Part shown: positions 1-8,282 of the stretch, piece after piece
How the letters are laid out: each line of letters begins with the position of its first letter
How positions within the stretch are numbered: position 1 is the first letter of the stretch
Assembly: GCF_002872335.1 (NCBI RefSeq)
Contig: NZ_NJAG01000018.1
Coordinates: 1-37,541 of the forward strand
Reading direction: 5' to 3'
From: Siphonobacter sp. BAB-5405
GTDB lineage: Bacteria > Bacteroidota > Bacteroidia > Cytophagales > Spirosomataceae
Length of the DNA: 37,541 nucleotides
Translations under genes and position numbers: made by a program
The notes under the pieces: model-generated
What the model was told of the DNA's origin: nothing
Database searches by the model: none
Seen by the model: only the letters and a program-made list of their open reading frames with translations

Positions 1-677
1 CAACTAGGTACGATTAAGACTGCGGGCTTTAAACAGGGGTTGGGTTAGGATCATGATTTCAATTCCAACTAGGTACGATTAAGACATCGGGGGTGTGCCC
101 TCTTTGAAATACATGTTCGTCAAATTTCAATTCCAACTAGGTACGATTAAGACCTAGATAAAGGCAATCTCGAAACTGTCGTGTCACTTATTTCAATTCC
201 AACTAGGTACGATTAAGACTACGAACAGCAGAAGCCCATGTCTCCTGCCATTCTCATTTCAATTCCAACTAGGTACGATTAAGACCCCGTCGTTAGATAG
301 GGTTTTGCGTAGAAGTCTATTTCAATTCCAACTAGGTACGATTAAGACAAAAGCCTACGTCGAGCTATTGACGGGCAAACTCAATTTCAATTCCAACTAG
401 GTACGATTAAGACGATACGCTGGAATATATCGACCAGAGCCTGCATCATATTTCAATTCCAACTAGGTACGATTAAGACCGACTGGACAAGGGATTGATT
501 ATCTTAAGACCTATAATTTCAATTCCAACTAGGTACGATTAAGACAGGGGTTGGGTTAGGATCATGCGGCCCCGTGGTTTAATTTCAATTCCAACTAGGT
601 ACGATTAAGACAGGCTATTTTTTACTGATTGAAGCAGACGACGTAACATTTCAATTCCAACTAGGTACGATTAAGAC
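1..677 (-). CRISPR. CRISPR array, 10 full repeats plus one cut by the window edge
   Basis: Ten identical 30-bp repeats (plus strand begins ATTTCAATTCC and ends CGATTAAGAC) start at 56, 124, 190, 256, 319, 384, 450, 516, 582 and 648. The last 20 bases of an eleventh repeat occupy 1-20. The ten spacers are 33-38 bp long. Read on the minus strand the repeat ends in ATTGAAAT, which resembles the 8-nt crRNA 5' handle (AUUGAAAN) of type I-B and III systems. Transcription is therefore inferred to run leftward, with the leader to the right of 677. No cas gene is visible, so the array's continuation and any cas operon must lie left of the window or elsewhere. Spacers 21-55 and 546-581 share 21 bp (see findings). 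Subtype is inferred from the repeat alone. Confidence 0.97.
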
Positions 678-892
678 CCCAACTACCGAGCCCCTCAAAT
701 CTCCGCAGGGCGTTTAAAAATGGACATTTCTTCGTCAGAAAACAAGACCTTACTGCGTCGATCAGCAATGATACGATTTTACCGGGAGATCGACGACTCG
801 CTTTAGGGCTCTGGAAGGCCGTTTTGCTGGAAAAAGGGGAGGATGGACCGTCGGAAATCGTCAGCCTGTAGCGGCATCGACGACGAGCCAGA
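678..892. other. Gap between CRISPR array and HAD gene; candidate leader
   Basis: This stretch directly follows the last perfect repeat and lies where a leader would be if the array is transcribed leftward. It is not AT-rich and shows no degenerate extra repeat. A 28-codon ORF (720-806, plus strand) is too short and unsupported to call as a gene. The minus-strand HAD gene ends at 893, so its transcript could run on into the array. Nothing else is recognised here. Confidence 0.4.
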
Positions 893-1567
893 TTACTGAA
901 TCACCTCCTTCAATTGCAGCAAACTACTGATTTCGTAGGTAGGATGGAGCTGCCGGCAGGCTTCAGGATCACCAAATCCGTACGTGGCCCAGCAGGAATC
1001 AATCGCACAGTTGTTGGCGTATTGCAGGTCCATGCTGGTATCGCCGATCATGAGGGTACTGTTGCCCGAATGAAGATCGAAATGCGGCTGAATGACGTTG
1101 GTATAACTCTCCGGGCTGGGCTTTTTCGGCATCCTCCGCAGTAAAGGACTGCCATCGCCCAGAATCAGTGAGACGTAAGGCGTCAATCCCAGATAATCCA
1201 GCGAAGTTTCGATGGAACGAATGCCCTTATTACTAATGACAACCACGTGTTTCCCCTGTTCAACCAGATGCTCCATCAGGTCTTTGGCTCCCGGATAACA
1301 TTCCACCAATCGGTACGCATCCTGGTCGTAAATGGCCCGGTAGGTCGTCACCCATTCGTTGACTTCATCGATCGACAACGCCGGATTCAGTACCTGAAAT
1401 GCCTCACCCATTACCAATCCTTTGCTGACGACAGCTTCCAGTTCAGCCAGGGGCGGAACCGGCACGCCGTAATGGGCGAAGGTAGGCGGGAAGGTCGCTA
1501 AAATGGCCTGGCGGGAATCACAAAGCGTACCGTCGTAATCAAACAGAATCAGGGAATACGGTTTCAT
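893..1567 (-). CDS. HAD-superfamily hydrolase, phosphoglycolate phosphatase-like
   Basis: This is a 224-residue cytoplasmic haloacid dehalogenase-type phosphatase. Motif I is FDYDGTLCDS with nucleophile D10 and acid D12. Motif II is VISNKG around S112. A motif III lysine lies in KKPSPE at 148-149, and motif IV is GDTSMD at 175-180. The helical cap follows motif I (about residues 19-85), as in subclass IA. Length and motif order fit the Gph/phosphoglycolate phosphatase group, which hydrolyses small phosphorylated metabolites, but the substrate cannot be read from sequence. The gene is 102 bp downstream of the aldo/keto reductase on the same strand, with a terminator-like hairpin between them, so co-transcription would be partial at most. 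The CRISPR array follows it. Confidence 0.9.
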   Translation of the reverse strand: MKPYSLILFDYDGTLCDSRQAILATFPPTFAHYGVPVPPLAELEAVVSKGLVMGEAFQVLNPALSIDEVNEWVTTYRAIYDQDAYRLVECYPGAKDLMEHLVEQGKHVVVISNKGIRSIETSLDYLGLTPYVSLILGDGSPLLRRMPKKPSPESYTNVIQPHFDLHSGNSTLMIGDTSMDLQYANNCAIDSCWATYGFGDPEACRQLHPTYEISSLLQLKEVIQ

Positions 1568-1593
1568 GCCAATGGGATACAGAGAATGATAGG

Positions 1594-1627
1594 AAAAAGC
1601 TTCCAGCCTGAGTAACAGACTGGAAGC
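1594..1627 (-). terminator. Rho-independent terminator downstream of the aldo/keto reductase
   Basis: On the minus strand GCTTCCAG (1627-1620) pairs with CTGGAAGC (1606-1599) across a 13-nt loop, and TTTTTCC follows. A second 8-bp stem, ACCGATCG (1631-1638) with CGATCGGT (1653-1660), lies just upstream in the direction of transcription. Confidence 0.6.
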
Positions 1628-1669
1628 CTGACCGATCGGGATCGTATAACGTCGATCGGTCTGCCTAAC

Positions 1670-2545
1670 TTATTTCAGCAGGGCAAGATTATACAATTCG
1701 TACCAGTCTTCGTGCGAAAGCTTGATGTCGGCCGCACTGACGGCATTACGAATACGTTCTTCCGACAGCGATCCAATAATGGGTAAGGTTCCCAGCTGAT
1801 ACAGCCAGGCTACGGCAATCTGCTCGACGTTGGCGTCGTATTTGCGACCCATTTCTTCGAGTTTCGAGCGGAGTACAACCGATTTCGCGTCCGAACCATT
1901 CAGGATACGTCCACCCGCCAGGGGAGCCCAGGCTAGCGGTTTGCTGAACCGTTGCTTGATAAAATCAAGGCGTCCGTCTTCAATCGCCGTGGTATTCGAC
2001 AGGTTCAGCTCGATGTGGTTCGTTACGATGGGCCGCTTCAGGTTCGATTCCAGTAACTGGTGCTGGAACACCGTGAAATTACTGACCCCCAGGTGCTTGA
2101 TTTTACCGGACTTGACGAGTTCCATCAGCGTACGGGCGGTCTCTTCGGGTGGGCAGAGGCGATCCAACTGGTTGAGCAGGAAAATATCCAGGTAATCCGT
2201 TTTCAGTCTTCGCAGGGAATTGTCCACGCTCTCGGTGATGTACGCACTGGTGTTGTCATAATACGTAAAACCGTGAGCCGATTGACGAATGCCGCACTTG
2301 CTGAAAAGAACCAGAGCTTCGCGTTTGACGGACTTTTGCTGAATGACTTTACCGAAATATTCTTCGATGGTATGGTTTCCGTAATGATCGGCGTGGTCGA
2401 AGGTATTGACCCCGAGTTCCAGGCATAAGTTGACTACTTTTTCCATCGACGTGAGGGTTTCGGCACCTTTGTCTTCCCAACGCCAGAATCCATAAATTGC
2501 TTCCGAAACTTTGGGTCCGGAGTCACTCAAATACACTTTTTGCAT
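1670..2545 (-). CDS. Aldo/keto reductase, YdhF-like oxidoreductase
   Basis: This 291-residue NAD(P)H-dependent aldo/keto reductase resembles E. coli YdhF throughout: DHADHYGNH, FSKCGIR, HLGVSNFT, PLAWAPLAGGRILN and LPIIGS all have direct counterparts. The TIM barrel includes tetrad residues D50, Y55 and K83. The fourth position, usually His, is Asn (N125 in DIFLLNQLD), so proton relay may differ from classical members; some AKR6-type proteins also carry Asn there. The ATG at 2545 is the natural start for the YdhF-type N-terminus. A Bacteroidota-type promoter lies about 60 bp upstream and a terminator follows. The physiological substrate is unknown. Confidence 0.9.
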   Translation of the reverse strand: MQKVYLSDSGPKVSEAIYGFWRWEDKGAETLTSMEKVVNLCLELGVNTFDHADHYGNHTIEEYFGKVIQQKSVKREALVLFSKCGIRQSAHGFTYYDNTSAYITESVDNSLRRLKTDYLDIFLLNQLDRLCPPEETARTLMELVKSGKIKHLGVSNFTVFQHQLLESNLKRPIVTNHIELNLSNTTAIEDGRLDFIKQRFSKPLAWAPLAGGRILNGSDAKSVVLRSKLEEMGRKYDANVEQIAVAWLYQLGTLPIIGSLSEERIRNAVSAADIKLSHEDWYELYNLALLK

Positions 2546-2603
2546 ACTAAAAGAGATTATAATAACCGTGGTCTAACGTGGGGTGTACGTCAGGACTTTC
2601 GGT

Positions 2604-2632
2604 CAAAAGTAGCATTAATTCCTAATGCAAAA
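2604..2632 (-). promoter_or_regulatory. Candidate Bacteroidota promoter for the aldo/keto reductase
   Basis: On the minus strand a TTTTG box (2632-2628) is followed after 16 bp by TACTTTTG (2611-2604), an exact match to the -7 consensus TAnnTTTG. The spacer is slightly shorter than usual. The predicted start near 2597 would give a leader of about 50 nt. Confidence 0.45.
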
Positions 2633-2779
2633 CAGGTTTTTGCGTCTGTAAACCCTATTTTACTTGGTCAGTCGCAGATTTAACAAAATATTTATACAGC
2701 CTTTTCCTTTGGTAAAAAGCCATAGAATCCATAAGTTAGCAATTCGCAGAATGAATTTTACCTTGACCAAAACATTTAC

Positions 2780-3325
2780 TTGAAAGCTTTTTCGGATCTA
2801 GTGCTCGTAAACCAATTGAAAGCAGAGGACGATCGGGCTGCTTTCAATGAGCTGTATTTACGGTACTGGAAGGTCATCTACGACATTGCTGCGAAAAAGT
2901 TACAAGATCCGGACCTGGCCAAGGATGTCGTGCATGATTTGTTTGTCGAACTCTGGTACAAACGCCATACGCTAGTCATCCATACGACCTTTGCGGGCTA
3001 TCTCTATACGATGCTCAACCATCGGTTCATTGACCTGCAACGTAAAAAAGCCGTCCACACGCGGGCTCAGAACGAGTTGCTCAAAACGCACGAAACCGCC
3101 AGCGAAAGCGTGCACGATTCCTTCATTTACGCGGAGCTGGAAACGCGGCTTATGCATCGCATTGAGCACCTGCCCCCGGCCATGCGGCAAATCTTTCTAC
3201 TCAGTCGGCAGGAGCAATTATCCCCGCAGGAAATCGCCGAACGCTTATCCCTTTCTACCCAGACGGTCAAAAACCAGATTCAGAACGCCCTGCTTCGTCT
3301 GAAGGAGTTTCAAATGGAGAAATAA
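2780..3325 (+). CDS. ECF RNA polymerase sigma factor, FecI-like (Bacteroides expansion type)
   Basis: This 181-residue sigma-70 ECF factor has region 2 at about 20-90 (AFNELYLRYW, DVVHDLFVELW) and region 4 helix-turn-helix at about 128-178 (LPPAMRQIFLLSR, SPQEIAERLSLS, TVKNQI). It should direct RNA polymerase to target promoters when released by the FecR protein encoded next. The start is a TTG; no ATG or GTG lies in frame between the upstream stop (2732-2734) and the conserved N-terminus, so TTG is well supported. A 10-codon ORF (ATG 2751, stop 2781-2783) ends by overlapping this TTG as TTGA, which could couple translation. A weak promoter candidate (TTTG 2708, TAAGTTAG 2732) precedes it. 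Confidence 0.93.
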   Translation: MKAFSDLVLVNQLKAEDDRAAFNELYLRYWKVIYDIAAKKLQDPDLAKDVVHDLFVELWYKRHTLVIHTTFAGYLYTMLNHRFIDLQRKKAVHTRAQNELLKTHETASESVHDSFIYAELETRLMHRIEHLPPAMRQIFLLSRQEQLSPQEIAERLSLSTQTVKNQIQNALLRLKEFQMEK

Positions 3326-3645
3326 GCAGATGCTTTCGGTGTTCGTGTCGAACGTATAGGTAGGCGAGTCTAGTCCGAAACAGAACACGCCACTCGACTT
3401 TGCTGCCCCAAGAACTCAACCTTTTACCAGCCTCCGTATCCTCCACATCGGAAAAATCAACCGAAGCAAGCCTTCTTACACCCTTTTGAGGAAACAAAAG
3501 AGTAGAGCCTTCCGCTCTCACCCATCCCTTATTTCGCCATTCCCCAACAACTAAATACCAACTATTAACTAACAACCAAAAACAGCCAACCAACAACTAA
3601 AAAAATAACGTACTCCTTCTGGTACGATCCACCCCCGACTTCGTC
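3326..3645. other. 320-bp gap between sigma factor and FecR gene
   Basis: No gene is seen. The distal part (about 3540-3605) is strikingly A/C-rich on the plus strand, with repeats such as CAACAACTAA and TATTAACTAACAACC. The proximal end has a small hairpin, GTTCG TGT CGAAC, just after the sigma gene. A hairpin at 3631-3653 (ACCCCC-GAC, loop TTC, GTC-AT-GGGGGT) covers the ATG at 3646. Confidence 0.5.
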
Positions 3646-4557
3646 ATGGGGGTATACGAAGTGTTGAACCTTCCACCGTACATGGATAAAGACGATTTAT
3701 ACCGACAGTTTGGGATGGAGGAGCCCGATGAGGAACCTTCGAATCGTGAACTGGAAGAGGAAATTTTACAGCGTATTCACGGTACGCTGGGCTTTGAAGC
3801 ACCCCAGGTGCGACGCTTTCGCTGGGCCTATGGGCTGGCGGCCAGTATTGTGTTGCTCCTCGGTAGCGTAGGCATCTACTACTGGATGGCTCGCGATACG
3901 CAGGCCATTAGTATTCAAATCCCCGCGGGCAAAGTGCGGGAGATTAGATTACCCGATGGCTCCGTAGTCTGGCTCAATGCGGCCACGGCTCTGCATTACG
4001 CTCCGGATTTTAATCAGAACCGGGAAGTCTTTCTGGAAGATGGTGAGGCCTTCTTCCGGGTCGTTCACGATGAGAAACGACCCTTTGTGGTCCACGCCGG
4101 AAACGTACAGACCCGCGTGCTGGGGACTACCTTTCGCGTAAAAGCGTATCAGGCTCTCGAAACCATGCAGGTTTCGGTGGTTACGGGCAAAGTAGCCGTG
4201 AGCGAAGGCACGAAATCGCTGGCCGTCCTGGAGAAAAACCAGGAAATTACCTATCTAAAAACGGAACACAAGGCCATCGAACGGTCTATCGATGCCGCCG
4301 AAACCGTGGAATGGCAAACGGGAAATGTAGTCCTCAAGGCCGTAAGCTTCGCAGACATTGCCCTGGCGATTGAAAATGCCTACGGCGTTCGGGTCATTTT
4401 CAACCGGGCCACCTTCCGCAACTGCGTGAGCAGCCTTGCCTTTCAACCCCAATCGCAAAAACTCAGTGAAGTACTTGATTTAGTGAAAGATATCCAGGGA
4501 ATTCAGTATGAAATTAAAGGAAAGGAGGTGCTGATTTCAGGAACTGAATGTCAGTAA
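3646..4557 (+). CDS. FecR-family anti-sigma factor
   Basis: This is an inner-membrane anti-sigma regulator of 303 residues (291 if ATG 3682 is used). It has a short charged cytoplasmic segment (1-60), one membrane helix (about 62-84, YGLAASIVLLLGSVGIYYWM), a periplasmic FecR domain (about 92-180, with IRLPDGSVVWLNAATAL and FVVHAGNVQTRVLGTTF) and a C-terminal DUF4974 domain (about 228-298). It should hold the neighbouring sigma factor inactive until the STN domain of the TonB receptor at 4680 signals. The usual N-terminal DUF4880 signature is not recognisable, so the cytoplasmic part is shorter than average. The start is uncertain: the first ATG sits inside a hairpin, and ATG 3682 (MDKDDLYRQFG) is an attractive alternative. 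Confidence 0.92.
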   Translation: MGVYEVLNLPPYMDKDDLYRQFGMEEPDEEPSNRELEEEILQRIHGTLGFEAPQVRRFRWAYGLAASIVLLLGSVGIYYWMARDTQAISIQIPAGKVREIRLPDGSVVWLNAATALHYAPDFNQNREVFLEDGEAFFRVVHDEKRPFVVHAGNVQTRVLGTTFRVKAYQALETMQVSVVTGKVAVSEGTKSLAVLEKNQEITYLKTEHKAIERSIDAAETVEWQTGNVVLKAVSFADIALAIENAYGVRVIFNRATFRNCVSSLAFQPQSQKLSEVLDLVKDIQGIQYEIKGKEVLISGTECQ

Positions 4558-4563
4558 CAAAAG

Positions 4564-4593
4564 GAACCGTACCCGCGGAAACAGGTACGGTTC
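4564..4593 (+). other. Intercistronic hairpin between FecR and SusC genes
   Basis: GAACCGTACC (4564-4573) and GGTACGGTTC (4584-4593) form a perfect 10-bp stem with a 10-nt loop. No T-tract follows, so an attenuation or mRNA-processing role is more likely than full termination. Confidence 0.5.
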
Positions 4594-4679
4594 AGCCAGC
4601 AGCCCGGTGAATGAGGTAGGAGTCGGACACCGGAAAACCGCCGCTGGGTTTAATACAGGGATTAAACACACTTAAATGT

Positions 4680-7600
4680 ATGAGAAAAAGCAAACGAATC
4701 AAACTCATGAGGGTTGGATTGATTGCGTGCGGCATTATGCTCACGGCGGCGGGGAGCCTGCTTGCCGAGAATAGCTACAGCCAGCATCTGATCAGTAAGA
4801 AAGTAACGCTTGAACTCCGGGAAACGTCGCTGGAAAAAGCCATCGAAACTCTGCGGAAGACGAGCCACATTGATTTTACCTACAACAACAACGAACTAAG
4901 AAAAATTAAGGTATCGGCGGGAACATTTACCAATGATAACGTCGGCCATGTGCTCACGACTCTATTAGACCACACGGCGTACGCGTACCGCGAAACCGAT
5001 CACAGCATTGTTATTTTTAAACGTCGGGAGGCCCTCCCCGTACCGCCAACGCCGGTTCATCAGCCCGTAGTAGCGGCGACGGTGAAAGAAATGGCCGTTC
5101 GGGTCAAAGGGAAAGTGATTGACAGTAAGGGTGTTACGTTGCCCGGCGTTAGCGTCGTCATCAAGGATAGTCAACGGGGTACGCTCACCGATCAGAAGGG
5201 AGAGTTTACGCTCGATAACGTGAAGGAAACGGATGTACTGATTTTTACCTTCGTTGGTTTCAAAACCCAGGAAGTCGTACTGGGGAATCGCGTAGAACTG
5301 GAAGTCGTACTCGATGAATCCATCAAAGGATTGGACGAAGTCGTCGTGGTAGGCTACGGCACCCAGAAGAAAGGGAACCTGACCGGAGCCGTATCGACCG
5401 TAGAAACCGATAAATTTTTGAAATCCCGTCCGGTTACCGACGTCGCTCGCAGCTTGCAGGGAGCGGTGCCGGGGCTGACGATCTCGACGACGAGCGGTGA
5501 CCTGGGTACAAATCCCCAGATTCGCCTGCGGGGCCTAACGGGCTCGCTCAACGCCGGAAACGGGGCCCAACCCCTGATTCTGGTTGATAACGTTGAAATT
5601 CAGAGTCTGCAAATGGTCAACCCGGATGATATTGAATCCATTTCGGTCCTGAAAGATGCGGCGTCCACGTCGATTTACGGAAGCCGGGCGGCCTGGGGTG
5701 TTGTGCTGATCACGACGAAATCGGGTAAGAAAAATACCCGGAGTCAGGTTACTTATTCCACCAACTTTGCCTACAGTACCCCCACGACGACCCCAAAAAT
5801 CGCCGGTGCCGCCGACGGTCCGGAATACGCTCTGGCGGCAGCTCGCCGTACCAATCCCGCGGCTACGACCTTCGGAACGGTAGGGATGTATTTCACCGAT
5901 GAAAGTATTCAGCGAATCCGCGACTGGAAATCTCAGTACGGCGGCCAAAATCTGGGCAACGATATGGTAATGGGCCGTGATTTTGAAATCAAGGACGGCC
6001 GTTTGTACTTCTACCGCCCCTGGGACGCCGAGGCCATGTTCATGCGGAAATGGGCTCCCCAGCAAACGCATAACCTGGGTATCACGGGCGGTTCGGACAA
6101 AACCAGCTATAACCTGAGTATAGGCTATCTGGGTCAGGAAGGGGTACTGAAAGACAAAACAGACAAATTTGACCGCTATAACGGGACGTTCAGTATCAAT
6201 TCTTCCATCAACAAATGGCTGGACGTCAACGGAAAAATCCTCTTTTCGAAGAGCGTATTCGAGACTCCCTTCTCCTTTGGGGGTACGGTTTATGATCCGC
6301 TGTACTACATCTATCGCTGGCATCGGGTCTATCCCTACGGTACCTACGAAGGCCGGCCCTTCCGCAGTGCGGTGACGGAAACGCAGCAGGCTCAGATGAT
6401 CAACACGACGGAAAACTTCCTGCGGGCTACCATCGGCGGGCGACTGAAACTGATGGAAGGACTCACCATTGACGCCAACTATACGTACTCCAACACCAAT
6501 CGGCACGTGCGGGATGTCGGAGGAAAAGTAATGGCCTGGAATCAATGGAATGGGGTACCGCTGAAGTATGAATCGTACGCGAGTGCTACCTATGACCGGG
6601 TCATCTATCGGTCCCTCTGGAATGAACTGCACACGGTGAAGGCTTTTGGTACCTATCAGAAAGAACTGACCAATCACTCCTTCAAGGTCATTGCCGGGAT
6701 GGATATGGACATTAGTCAGGATTGGGACCAAAGCTCCGAGCGACGCGGACTGATTGACATGAACCTGGGCGAACTCCCCCTCGCTACGGGAGATCAGTAC
6801 GTAGGCGGGAGTCGGGGTCACTGGGCTACCCAGGGTTTCTTTGGACGGATTAACTACGGCTACAAAGACAAATTCCTGCTGGAGCTGAACGGCCGCTACG
6901 ACGGTTCGTCGTTCTTCCCCACCCGTACCCAATGGGCCTTTTTCCCCTCGATCTCTGCCGGATACGTCCTTACGGAAGAACCTTTCATGAAGCCCATCGA
7001 GCCGGTGCTGAGCTCGCTGAAAATCCGGGGGTCTTACGGTTCGCTGGGAAATACGGATGTGGGTACGACGACGTTCCGACCCACGATGGGTACGACCAAC
7101 TCCAGCTGGTGGATCGGCAGTACCAATATGCTGACGGTGAATACGCCCGCTCTGGTACCTGCTGCACTGACCTGGGAAACCATCCGTACGCTTGATTTTG
7201 GAGCCGACGCCAAGCTGTTGAACAACAAAGTAGGCGTGACGTTTGACTGGTATAAACGTACAACCAGCGATATGATCACGACGGGTATTCAGTTGCCGAG
7301 TTCCTTCGGGGCGGCAGCTCCCCGCCGAAATTATGGCGAAATGCAAACGACGGGCTGGGAACTGGCCGTTGATTTCAACCACGGATTCACGAATGGGCTG
7401 AACATCAATCTGGGCTTAAACCTGTCGGACTTTACTGAAAAAATCACCCGTTTTGATGGAACGCTGGTGAATGGCAACTACACCGGGAAAAACCTCGGCG
7501 AAATCTGGGGCTACGAAACCGACCGCTTTTTCACGAAAGACGATTTCAATCAGGATGCAAACGGAAATCTGCTACGCGACGCGACGGGCAGGTATATCCT

Positions 7601-8270
7601 GAAAGACGGTATCCCCAACCAGACCCGCCACGAATCCGGCTGGTTCTTCTACGGACCCGGCGACGTGAAGTATAAGGATCTCAATGGAGACGGCACCATT
7701 TTCACGGGAAGTAGCAGTCTGGAGGATCACGGTGATCTGAAAGTCATCGGTAACTCGACGCCCCGGTATCAGTATGGGGTGCGACTGGGAGCCGACTGGA
7801 AAGGTTTCGATTTCAATATGTTCTGGCAGGGGGTAGGCAAACGCGAACTCTGGCCTTCGGGCAGCATTTTCATTCCGGGTTTCAACCCCAGTGATGCCAT
7901 GTATGCTCACCAGATGGATTACTGGACGGAGGAAAATCCGAATGCGTTTTACCCACGCCCAACCAATACGGGCCAATCCAATAACACACAGAACTTTCTG
8001 ATTCAGAGTAAGTATCTGCTCAATATGGCCTATTTGCGGTTGAAAAACATGACGCTGGGCTATACCCTTCCAAAAACGCTGACGGAACGCATTCGGATTG
8101 AGCGTTGCCGGGTATATGTGAACGGCGAAAACCTGCTGACCTTCGACGATCTATCCATTCCGATTGATCCGGAAGTAGGGTACCTGCGGTCAAACAGCCC
8201 GGCGGTAACGTTTGGTCGGGTGTATCCGTACCGTCGCACGTTCTCTTTCGGTCTTCAACTCACCTTTTAA
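4680..8270 (+). CDS. SusC/RagA-type TonB-dependent outer membrane receptor with STN signalling domain
   Basis: This 1196-residue outer membrane transporter pairs with the SusD homologue 12 bp downstream. Order of parts: signal peptide (1 to about 34), STN domain (about 38-115) that contacts FecR in the periplasm, carboxypeptidase-like regulatory domain (about 140-212, VKGKVIDSKGVTLPGVSVV), TonB box (LDEVVVVGYG, 218-227), plug (about 232-350, with VLKDAASTSIYGSRAAWGV) and a long 22-strand-type barrel ending in a terminal Phe (FGLQLTF). The STN domain together with the sigma/FecR pair upstream argues for substrate-induced autoregulation. The substrate is probably an oligosaccharide, but no glycoside hydrolase adjoins the locus to define it. 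Confidence 0.96.
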   Translation: MRKSKRIKLMRVGLIACGIMLTAAGSLLAENSYSQHLISKKVTLELRETSLEKAIETLRKTSHIDFTYNNNELRKIKVSAGTFTNDNVGHVLTTLLDHTAYAYRETDHSIVIFKRREALPVPPTPVHQPVVAATVKEMAVRVKGKVIDSKGVTLPGVSVVIKDSQRGTLTDQKGEFTLDNVKETDVLIFTFVGFKTQEVVLGNRVELEVVLDESIKGLDEVVVVGYGTQKKGNLTGAVSTVETDKFLKSRPVTDVARSLQGAVPGLTISTTSGDLGTNPQIRLRGLTGSLNAGNGAQPLILVDNVEIQSLQMVNPDDIESISVLKDAASTSIYGSRAAWGVVLITTKSGKKNTRSQVTYSTNFAYSTPTTTPKIAGAADGPEYALAAARRTNPAATTFGTVGMYFTDESIQRIRDWKSQYGGQNLGNDMVMGRDFEIKDGRLYFYRPWDAEAMFMRKWAPQQTHNLGITGGSDKTSYNLSIGYLGQEGVLKDKTDKFDRYNGTFSINSSINKWLDVNGKILFSKSVFETPFSFGGTVYDPLYYIYRWHRVYPYGTYEGRPFRSAVTETQQAQMINTTENFLRATIGGRLKLMEGLTIDANYTYSNTNRHVRDVGGKVMAWNQWNGVPLKYESYASATYDRVIYRSLWNELHTVKAFGTYQKELTNHSFKVIAGMDMDISQDWDQSSERRGLIDMNLGELPLATGDQYVGGSRGHWATQGFFGRINYGYKDKFLLELNGRYDGSSFFPTRTQWAFFPSISAGYVLTEEPFMKPIEPVLSSLKIRGSYGSLGNTDVGTTTFRPTMGTTNSSWWIGSTNMLTVNTPALVPAALTWETIRTLDFGADAKLLNNKVGVTFDWYKRTTSDMITTGIQLPSSFGAAAPRRNYGEMQTTGWELAVDFNHGFTNGLNINLGLNLSDFTEKITRFDGTLVNGNYTGKNLGEIWGYETDRFFTKDDFNQDANGNLLRDATGRYILKDGIPNQTRHESGWFFYGPGDVKYKDLNGDGTIFTGSSSLEDHGDLKVIGNSTPRYQYGVRLGADWKGFDFNMFWQGVGKRELWPSGSIFIPGFNPSDAMYAHQMDYWTEENPNAFYPRPTNTGQSNNTQNFLIQSKYLLNMAYLRLKNMTLGYTLPKTLTERIRIERCRVYVNGENLLTFDDLSIPIDPEVGYLRSNSPAVTFGRVYPYRRTFSFGLQLTF

Positions 8271-8282
8271 TCAGAGCCAGCG

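Noticed and set aside
501-510. ATCTTAAGAC inside a CRISPR spacer, resembling the repeat end
   Set aside because: Only a partial match, and the spacer has normal length between two intact repeats; coincidence is likely.
720-806. 28-codon frame beside the CRISPR array
   Set aside because: Too short, no promoter or homology visible; it lies in the presumed leader.
5535-7382. 615-codon open frame antisense to susC
   Set aside because: It is the complement of a strongly conserved SusC coding frame; codon bias of the sense gene creates long antisense frames here.
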